Shown piece by piece: positions 36,623-43,130 of a stretch of DNA of 56,742 nt. Below the pieces are notes generated by a model that searched no databases, was not told where the DNA came from, and was given only the letters and a program-made list of their open reading frames with translations. Source of the DNA: Rhodocyclaceae bacterium (lineage in GTDB: Bacteria; Pseudomonadota; Gammaproteobacteria; Burkholderiales; Rhodocyclaceae); NCBI GenBank assembly GCA_018883385.1, contig VEQD01000006.1, forward strand, positions 1 through 56,742. Direction: 5' to 3'. The position numbers were made by a program, and so were the translations under genes. The stretch's first letter is position 1; the number at the start of each line of letters is the position of its first letter.

Positions 36623-39444
36623 TATGCACCCCCCCCGATTTGGCCGACTGCGATCGCAGTGTCGAGTTGCGCTTGGCGTTCGGCCAGACGCAGCAAGGGC
36701 CGGACCTCGCAGAAGCGGATGTCGTGCTCGCTGGTGATGCTGACGCCTGCCGCGCCGTCGCGTACCTCCTGCGCAATGCGGTGGATGGCTTGCCGCCAAT
36801 GTGTGATGACACTCGACCAATCCGGAAAACGGGTTGCATCAAACAGTTTTCTGCCACGATCGCTGCTCATGGCATGCACCCCGGGCAGCAGGTGGTCGTC
36901 CTGGCCGACGCCTTTGAACCCGGCCCCCGTGATGTGTACCAAGCCAAAGGCGACGCCGGCGATCGCACCGGATGCGTGTTCGGCAATGGCGGCATAGATG
37001 GGTAGTTGCGGTTCGGTGATGCGATTGGCTGCCCAATTGCTGATATCGATGTCCGCACCAGTCTTGTAGTCGATGATGACTGTTCGGCCATCGCCCAGCT
37101 GATCAATCCGGTCGATCTGCAGACGGGCGACGATCCCGGCGACCTGCACCTCGCGCTGACCTTCGGCTTCAATAACGACAAAGTCCTCCTTGCGAGTCGA
37201 TTCCAGTTGTAGCCATTCGTCTACCAGACGCACCAGACGGCGCTGTTCCAACATCGCTTGTCGCGGTTTGAGTGCCTCACGTTTCCGGTCATTATTGAAC
37301 TGCGCCAGCGCCGCATTTGCGGCAGTAGTGACTACCGCACGACGTTCGTCGTCGCGCATGGTCTTGAGTGTCGCAAGCGATTGCGTCTCTTTCCAGAAGC
37401 GTTCCAAGGTGTCGTGGATCAGCGTGCCGCGTTTGCGGGGATCGAGGCCTTCGACGGGCTTTGCCAAAGCCTTGGCGCCCAACCGGTATTGAAAGTAACC
37501 CCAGGCCGGGCAGATGGCCTGCGCGCGCAACAGCGCCGTACCACCGCCGATGGTGTCTCCTTCGTCGACCGGCGGCGCATCGGCGTCCATCAGGCTTTCA
37601 AGCCGGGGCGCCTCGCGACATTGCAAATCTGCTACCCAATCGACCGCGGGTGGGTGAAGCGGTTGGGCCGCGCCCAGGGGGTGGATGAGTGGGCTAGGTT
37701 GTTGCTCGGTGGCGTTATCCGTATGTGGGTAACTAATGCGTACGATGCGGGCGCTCTCGAGTAGCCGCGTTTGAATACGCTGTGCAAAATCCAGTTGGAC
37801 ACTGGCGCTGGCATTCGGTGCCCCGGCGGCGCGCAGCGCCTCTGCGGGTAAGAGCGGATTCGGGTTGGCGGGAGGCGGCCAAGCCCGGTCGCTCAGTCCC
37901 ATGATCCAGAGTGCATCAAAGCGCATCCCGGTGGCCTCGAGCACCCCAAGCACCTGGATTGGTGGCGTTCCCCGTGTTTTAGGTTGGAACAGGCGTTCGG
38001 CGCAGAGTTGCACGAGCAAGGATACCGCTTTGCTAAAGCTAATATGGCCCGTGATCTGGTCGAGCTGGGCTAATTTGCCAAGTTCTTTGCCGAAGGCTTC
38101 GCGTGCCTGGAATTCGTCGCTGCGCAGGTGGCCATTGGCAAGCCAGCCTCCGTTGACCAACAATGCCTGGATCACGCGTCGCCATTCAGAAGGCGGGCGC
38201 TGTTTACCCAGGTTCCGGGTGGCGGCGCCCAGGCGATTAAGAAATCCCTGCGTGGCAGGCGCCAGTATCGACTGCTTGTCGTAAAGGTATTCGGCAAAAT
38301 CGCTATAGCGTGACAGGGGGGCTTTGGGGGCAACCCCCTCACGCATCGCACAGTCCAGTCGTGCGCGGGCGTCACTTTCGTCGGTGGATGACCAATAGGG
38401 ACTCGCCAACAGGGTTCGTATCATCGGCTGTTCCACCGCATGGTGCTGTGTCAGCACTTGCAGAAGCATGAGCGCGGTTCGTACCACAGGTTGCGTGGCT
38501 AAGGGTTGCCCCAGGCTGATATTGAAGGGGCGGCGCTGCAATACATTGCCCGGTAAGACAAGCGTCGGATCAATGATGTCCTCAAGCGCATCCGTGAGGG
38601 GGTGCTGATAGGTGGCGAGATCGGGAACAACAATTCCGATCGGTGTGTCCGGTCGTTCGGCCAGCAGCGCCTTGGCCCAGTGCGCCACTGCCAGGCATTC
38701 AGCGTCGATCGTTTCGGCTATACCGATGACCGGCGTTGGCCTGATGGGCTGATTGTCCTCCACCAGGGTGCCCAGCTGACAGCCTGCCTGTGCGAGCTGT
38801 TGCTGACACGCCAGCTCAAGGGGTGTGTAATGATCAAAGCCGGCAAAAATGAGCCACTCAGGTAGGTGCTGGGCATCAGTTGCCAGTTGCCTGATCAGTT
38901 CGGCATGGAGTCGGGCGGCATCGATGAGGCGCAGCGCATTGCAACGTTTTAAAAACGCGGATTGCCACTCGCAAAAGCGGCGTTGCTCTTCGCTGGCAAA
39001 TGCATTGTTTTGAGCAGTGACGGGTATGGCCCAGTTGATGGTCAACGCATGCGCATCTGCTGCAGTGGCAGCCAAGGCACCGATATCAAAAATTAGGGCT
39101 TCATTCGCGCCCAGGCTTTGATGAATAACCTGTTCCCAGAGTAGCCGCTCTTGAAAGCCGTCCAGAACACGTAGTCCGCGGAGTGTTGGCGGTTCGCAAT
39201 CACGCAAGGCCATCGCCGCATAGCGTTCCTGTAACCATTGCCCGAAGGTTTTGCATTGCAACGTGGCCCAGCTTGTCCCTTTGTCTGCGTGATGATCGTG
39301 CGACGATGACAACTGTTGCGCAAGACGTTGCGTGGCGCAGAGAACCACACACCCGGCGGGCAATTGCCGAAGTGATACCTTGGCGAGCATGGGGACGTCA
39401 GGGCTTAAGTGGGCTTTCATATGGGGATCTATACCAGTTAACAT
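36622..39444 (-). CDS. AddB-like helicase/nuclease partner (probable DNA repair protein)
   Basis: 940 residues. It matches the AddB-like 'probable DNA repair protein' type found beside RecB-like genes in betaproteobacteria: a degenerate helicase half with WIMGLSDRAWPP and QLDFAQRIQTRLLESARIV, and a C-terminal PD-(D/E)XK nuclease with QIDRIDQLGDGRTVIIDYKTG near 790. The four-Cys iron-sulfur staple of classical AddB is not evident. It pairs with the downstream AddA-like gene. ATG codons at 39420 and 39390 are alternative starts; none has a clear ribosome site. Confidence 0.85.
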   Translation of the reverse strand: MLTGIDPHMKAHLSPDVPMLAKVSLRQLPAGCVVLCATQRLAQQLSSSHDHHADKGTSWATLQCKTFGQWLQERYAAMALRDCEPPTLRGLRVLDGFQERLLWEQVIHQSLGANEALIFDIGALAATAADAHALTINWAIPVTAQNNAFASEEQRRFCEWQSAFLKRCNALRLIDAARLHAELIRQLATDAQHLPEWLIFAGFDHYTPLELACQQQLAQAGCQLGTLVEDNQPIRPTPVIGIAETIDAECLAVAHWAKALLAERPDTPIGIVVPDLATYQHPLTDALEDIIDPTLVLPGNVLQRRPFNISLGQPLATQPVVRTALMLLQVLTQHHAVEQPMIRTLLASPYWSSTDESDARARLDCAMREGVAPKAPLSRYSDFAEYLYDKQSILAPATQGFLNRLGAATRNLGKQRPPSEWRRVIQALLVNGGWLANGHLRSDEFQAREAFGKELGKLAQLDQITGHISFSKAVSLLVQLCAERLFQPKTRGTPPIQVLGVLEATGMRFDALWIMGLSDRAWPPPANPNPLLPAEALRAAGAPNASASVQLDFAQRIQTRLLESARIVRISYPHTDNATEQQPSPLIHPLGAAQPLHPPAVDWVADLQCREAPRLESLMDADAPPVDEGDTIGGGTALLRAQAICPAWGYFQYRLGAKALAKPVEGLDPRKRGTLIHDTLERFWKETQSLATLKTMRDDERRAVVTTAANAALAQFNNDRKREALKPRQAMLEQRRLVRLVDEWLQLESTRKEDFVVIEAEGQREVQVAGIVARLQIDRIDQLGDGRTVIIDYKTGADIDISNWAANRITEPQLPIYAAIAEHASGAIAGVAFGLVHITGAGFKGVGQDDHLLPGVHAMSSDRGRKLFDATRFPDWSSVITHWRQAIHRIAQEVRDGAAGVSITSEHDIRFCEVRPLLRLAERQAQLDTAIAVGQIGGGA

Positions 39445-39499
39445 ACTAGCTCAACGCAGCGTTGCCTGCCTGAACATTGAAACCCGAGGATCACACGCA

Positions 39500-40162
39500 A
39501 TGACCACGCCCTTGCCCATCACCAAGATTGTCAATGCACGAAAAACCACCAAGGCCTTCGAGCCCGGGCGATCCCTGACGCCCGAACAATCGGCCGCGGT
39601 GCGCGCGCTATTACGTATGAGTCCTTCATCGACCAATGCGCAGCCTTGGCATTTCTTTATTGCAAAAACACCAGCAGGAAAGCGTGCTATCGCTGCGGGC
39701 GCGGCTGGCAACTTTGCCTATAACGAGCCCAAAATCATGAATGCTGCCGAGGTCGTCGTGCTCTGCGCCCGCACCCGCTTGGAAGATGCGTACCTGACAC
39801 GGGTACTGGATCAGGAGACCCAAGACGGCCGACTGGCCAATGAAGAAGCGCGTACGAACCAGCACAATGTCCGCAAAGGCTATGTGCAGAAGCACGAAGC
39901 TGCCGGATCTGTTTTGAACTGGACGGCACGTCAGGTGTATATCGCACTCGGCTTCTTACTGCTGGGCGCAGCCGAAATCGGCGTTGACGCGTGCCCGATC
40001 GAGGGTTTCGACTGTAAGGCCGTGGACACTGAACTCGGGCTCGAGGCCAAAGGCCTCGCCAGTCTGGTCCTTGTGGCATTAGGGTCTAAATCAGGGGCAG
40101 ACTTCAACGCGGCACTGCCCAAGTCACGCTTGCCCGAATCGGTGGTCATTACCGAACTCTAG
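39500..40162 (+). CDS. nfsB: oxygen-insensitive NAD(P)H nitroreductase / dihydropteridine reductase
   Basis: 220 residues, close to E. coli NfsB along the whole length: RKTTKAFEPGRSLTPEQ, MSPSSTNAQPWHFFIA (FMN-binding), VLCARTRLEDAYL, RQVYIALGFLLLGAAEIG and NAALPKSRLPESV. FMN flavoprotein reducing nitro compounds and quinones; NfsB also has dihydropteridine reductase activity. The start at 39500 follows GAGG; the open frame upstream is not conserved. Confidence 0.93.
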   Translation: MTTPLPITKIVNARKTTKAFEPGRSLTPEQSAAVRALLRMSPSSTNAQPWHFFIAKTPAGKRAIAAGAAGNFAYNEPKIMNAAEVVVLCARTRLEDAYLTRVLDQETQDGRLANEEARTNQHNVRKGYVQKHEAAGSVLNWTARQVYIALGFLLLGAAEIGVDACPIEGFDCKAVDTELGLEAKGLASLVLVALGSKSGADFNAALPKSRLPESVVITEL

Positions 40163-40164
40163 GC

Positions 40165-40272
40165 CTACTTTGTTTCGTCGTCATCGCCGGGGCGGTGCCA
40201 GTGTAACCAGCCCCAAATACCAATGACCAGTATTGCGGCAAGGCCCAGTTCCAGAAATACGAAAGCAGGCAT
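40165..40272 (-). CDS. tiny single-pass membrane protein
   Basis: 35 residues: MPAFVFLELGLAAILVIGIW is one membrane segment, followed by Trp/His and an acidic end (GDDDETK). No family recognised. It begins 7 bases after the stop of the larger membrane protein and would be the third gene of that operon. No good ribosome binding site, so evidence is only the clean hydrophobic frame and position. Confidence 0.35.
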   Translation of the reverse strand: MPAFVFLELGLAAILVIGIWGWLHWHRPGDDDETK

Positions 40273-40279
40273 CGGAGGG

Positions 40280-40792
40280 TTACTGGCTTTGCGTAGCAAC
40301 CGATCGTCGGGCAAGGCGCCGGTAAATCACAATCGCAAGCAAGATCTCGAAAACAAAATTCAAACCGGGTGCGATCCATATGCCCGCATCGTTCATCTGA
40401 TTGCCAAGTTCAAAGGTCCATGGCGTTGTGGCAAGCAGGATGACGCAGGCGGCGAGGTGTTGTCGGGTATCAAGCGCGATACGACGCGAACTCGGGAGCG
40501 CAAAACAGCCAATCAGTAATGCCACAGCGGCTGTTGAGGCGCCATTCTCAAAAACAACCTCGGCGAAAGCCTTCGAAACCATCAAGGCATAACCGCTGGC
40601 CACCAACACGAGCGAGATACCAAAGGTGGCCACGCCTTTGGCAACACGATGCAATACCTGCGGATTACCGGCGCGGCGATGTGGCGGCCTGCGTTTAGGT
40701 TGCGAACGCCCGGCCGCAGTGTCGCCGGCGGGGAGCGCAAATCGCTGCCGGTCATCGTGGGCCGCAGCCCGTCCGGATGACTCGGCTGTCAT
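40280..40792 (-). CDS. integral membrane protein of unknown function
   Basis: 170 residues: a basic, probably disordered N-terminus of about 50 residues, then three or four membrane segments (GISLVLVASGYALMV, TAAVALLIGCFAL, HLAACVILLATTPW, GLNFVFEILLAIVIY). No family recognised. It begins 5 bases after the winged-helix regulator gene, so it is the likely partner or target of that regulator. Confidence 0.65.
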   Translation of the reverse strand: MTAESSGRAAAHDDRQRFALPAGDTAAGRSQPKRRPPHRRAGNPQVLHRVAKGVATFGISLVLVASGYALMVSKAFAEVVFENGASTAAVALLIGCFALPSSRRIALDTRQHLAACVILLATTPWTFELGNQMNDAGIWIAPGLNFVFEILLAIVIYRRLARRSVATQSQ

Positions 40793-40797
40793 GCAGC

Positions 40798-41133
40798 TTA
40801 ACCCTGCAGAACGGCTTTGAGCGATTTGCTGCGTTGTTCCAGGTGCTTCAGGCCAGATTCTGACAGAATCAGCGACTTGGCACGTCCGTCGGTGGTAGAA
40901 CGTGCAACAGAGATGAGACCGCGCGCTTGCAGCTCAACAACTTTGCGATGCACGGTCGGACCAGTACCGAATTGCAGGCTTTGTACTAGATCGGTGATTT
41001 TGACATTTTTGCCATTCGCCGCTGCCTCATGCATATAGGCCATGACTTCTTCGCATCCCTCAAACCCTTGGTCGTCATTGTTGGAGGCGCGCATAAAGTT
41101 CAGCATGCGGACGTAGGGGTTTTTAGATTTCAT
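40798..41133 (-). CDS. MarR-like winged-helix regulator
   Basis: 111 residues. Helix-turn-helix region NVKITDLVQSLQFGTGPTVHRKV and a wing with ARGLISVARSTTDGRAKSL, which resembles MarR/ArsR-type DNA-binding folds; the C-terminus (LKHLEQRSKSLKAVL) could be a dimer helix. No ligand domain. The frame extends 18 codons upstream, but the ATG at 41133 is followed by the conserved-looking start. Two palindromes lie upstream at 41171 and 41230 and may be its operator. Confidence 0.7.
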   Translation of the reverse strand: MKSKNPYVRMLNFMRASNNDDQGFEGCEEVMAYMHEAAANGKNVKITDLVQSLQFGTGPTVHRKVVELQARGLISVARSTTDGRAKSLILSESGLKHLEQRSKSLKAVLQG

Positions 41134-41170
41134 TGAACGGGTTCCATATCGTTGGGAATTGGTTTTTTGG

Positions 41171-41186
41171 TGCAACTTTTGTTGCA
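41171..41186. promoter_or_regulatory. inverted repeat upstream of the winged-helix gene
   Basis: Perfect inverted repeat TGCAAC-TTTT-GTTGCA, ending 38 bases before the ATG at 41133 on the minus strand, where a promoter would be expected. A second palindrome, TTTGT-T-ACAAA, is at 41230-41240. Candidate autoregulatory operators. Confidence 0.5.
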
Positions 41187-41274
41187 AATGTAACTGCTTC
41201 TCAAGTTTGCGTCTAGATGTCCGAAATCGTTTGTTACAAACTTGCGGCTATTTCAAGGGGATCGGCAATAAGGA

Positions 41275-41658
41275 CTAGTGACAGCCCTGAATAATCGTGA
41301 CCATGCTGCGGTCGGCCATGTCATCGATATGATTGGTGTAGAACTTCACTGAGGATCCCTCCCGGCTCTTGTCGATGGCGATGTAAACCATGGGCTGCTT
41401 TTCGTGGGTATCGAGTTTTTGTACGGTCAGGAGGGCAAACCCTGTTTCGGTTTTCTGACGGGTCAGCGCAAGGCGGCCGGCGTTGCCCCAGCGTTGATCG
41501 ATGCAGTCGGTCATCGCTTGCGGGCTTTCCGTCGTGAAAGTCGTGTAACGTGGGGTGTTGTTACGAAGGTGGCCGGATGTGACGTCAATCGAGCTGCAGC
41601 CGGCCAGCGCAGCAAGGCTCAGGAGTACGAGGGGCGACAGGCTCGGGCGGAATTTCAT
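41275..41658 (-). CDS. small lipoprotein of unknown function
   Basis: 127 residues with a lipoprotein signal peptide (LVLLSLAALAGCSS). The mature part has two Cys residues (TDCIDQRWG and the final IIQGCH) that could pair. No family recognised with certainty. The frame opens 37 codons upstream, but 41658 gives the lipobox. Divergent from the phasin gene across 182 bases. Confidence 0.75.
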   Translation of the reverse strand: MKFRPSLSPLVLLSLAALAGCSSIDVTSGHLRNNTPRYTTFTTESPQAMTDCIDQRWGNAGRLALTRQKTETGFALLTVQKLDTHEKQPMVYIAIDKSREGSSVKFYTNHIDDMADRSMVTIIQGCH

Positions 41659-41759
41659 GACGGGTATGCTACGCCAGCACTCGGCGAGCAACAACTGGGT
41701 GCCCGCAGCAATATGTCTCTGGCATGGTAACGGACTGATTTCAATATAAAATCGAAAAA

Positions 41760-41791
41760 TTTGTTGCATTGCAGCAAAGTTGACGTATAAT
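41760..41791 (+). promoter_or_regulatory. phasin promoter with overlapping 19-bp palindrome
   Basis: TTGCAT at 41764-41769, a 16-base spacer and a perfect TATAAT at 41786-41791. The -35 box lies inside TTTGTTGCATTGCAGCAAA (41760-41778), a 19-bp palindrome with one mismatched pair and two TGCA cores. PhaR repressors of polyhydroxyalkanoate genes bind TGCA-rich palindromes, so this is a candidate PhaR operator (inference). Confidence 0.65.
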
Positions 41792-41840
41792 GAGTTTTGT
41801 CAGATGACTGATACCACTCAATTTTAGAAAGGAACCGATC

Positions 41841-42389
41841 ATGGCCAAGACCGCCAATATCCCGAATGTTGAAGAACTGACCGCAGCTAACGCTGCTGCA
41901 ATCGCTAATCTGGAATCTGTTGCACATACTGCACTGGAAGCCATCGAAAGCCTGTCGGCTCTGAATCTGAACTTTGCCCGTCAGTCGCTGGACAAGGGTT
42001 CGAAGCAGGCAAATGCTGCCCTCAAGCTGAAGACGCCGCAAGAAGCGGCTGCGCTGAACGCAGAATCGGTTCAACCGGCTGTTGAGAGCGTGGTTGCCTA
42101 CGCACGTGGCGTGTACGACATCGCTAACGGCGCTGCCTCGGAGATCAGCGGCATGCTCAAGAAGCAATTCGACGATCTGAGCAAGAAGGTACAAGACGCT
42201 GCTGTGAGCGGTGCCAAGGCTGCTCCGTTTGGTTCGGACGTTGTTCTGGCTGCCATTAAGCAGACTGTTGAAGCCAACAATGCCGCTTATGCCAACCTGA
42301 GCAAGGCCGTGAAGCAAGCGGCCGAAATCGCCGAAGCCAACGTTGCCAAGGCCACCGAAGCTGCCGTCAAGGTCACCAAGCGTAAGTAA
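41841..42389 (+). CDS. phaP: phasin family protein
   Basis: 182 residues, all helical and Ala-rich, with no signal peptide or membrane segment. Phasin pattern: NVEELTAANAAAIANLESVAH, ALNLNFARQSLDKG, and repeated amphipathic heptads to a Lys-rich end (KVTKRK). Phasins coat polyhydroxyalkanoate granules and control their number and size. Strong TATAAT promoter, AAAGGA site and a strong terminator point to a highly expressed single gene. No PHA synthase is in the window. Confidence 0.92.
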   Translation: MAKTANIPNVEELTAANAAAIANLESVAHTALEAIESLSALNLNFARQSLDKGSKQANAALKLKTPQEAAALNAESVQPAVESVVAYARGVYDIANGAASEISGMLKKQFDDLSKKVQDAAVSGAKAAPFGSDVVLAAIKQTVEANNAAYANLSKAVKQAAEIAEANVAKATEAAVKVTKRK

Positions 42390-42431
42390 GACTGCTGGTG
42401 CAGGCCTCGCGCAAGGGGTCTGATCCAAACA

Positions 42432-42462
42432 ACAAAGCGCCCGGCATCACCGGGCGCTTTGT
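42432..42462 (+). terminator. intrinsic terminator after the phasin gene
   Basis: Perfect 13-bp stem ACAAAGCGCCCGG / CCGGGCGCTTTGT with a CATCA loop. The T-run is short (TTTGTCTTGT), but the stem is very stable. Confidence 0.85.
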
Positions 42463-43130
42463 CTTGTAGTGCTCAGACGCGCTGTTTTGGGTGGATGGCT
42501 AGGAGCATCAGCTTTGCAGGACGGCCTGATGGTTGCATCAATGGCAGGGCTCATTCGCCAGCGGTTTCGGCCGGCGGGATGATTTCCAGCGACTCTCTGG
42601 CCGCTCACTGATTCTGTAGGCTGTTTGTAGACCTTATGTTCTTCGTAAATAGTCATGCCCTAGTTAGTCAGATGCAGTACGTCGTTGTGAAGGTCGGTGT
42701 CACGGACAAGTGCGCCGCGCAGCGTGCGGCATGTCTTTGGGGTCAACATACAAGAGCCTTTATGAAATAACGCTACAAGCGCATGCCATATTCATACATT
42801 ACCGGATGAATTGGGGCGATTTCCAAATATGGCAATCGCTGGAGATGCTAGGCTTTGAAAGTCATATGCAAGCGGTGCTTGAAGATGGTCGGTCGGAGAT
42901 TGAGCGTTAAACAATAAACACGGTGCGTTGCACAAGGCAGCATTTGATACGGAATACGTGCATACCCGGCGATCAATACGCGTATCATCAGCTATAACGG
43001 TTGCCCCTGGCGAGATCATTTGCCGGTACGCCGCCGTACGATTGATGGCTGAGTTTGCGCCGCCATGGCCAGGCGTCAGGCATCCATCAAAAGCAAAGGC
43101 AATAACTGGACGAAGTAAGAGGGGGCAAGG
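42463..43130. other. gene-poor stretch between phasin and DUF748 genes
   Basis: About 670 bases without a recognisable gene. Frames of up to 117 codons exist on both strands (for example 42710-42910 plus and 42792-43145 minus), but none shows a signal peptide, domain, coupled neighbour or convincing ribosome site. Around 42770-42960 the base composition appears richer in A/T than the flanks. It may hold the promoter of the DUF748 gene, a small RNA or decayed sequence. Confidence 0.5.
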
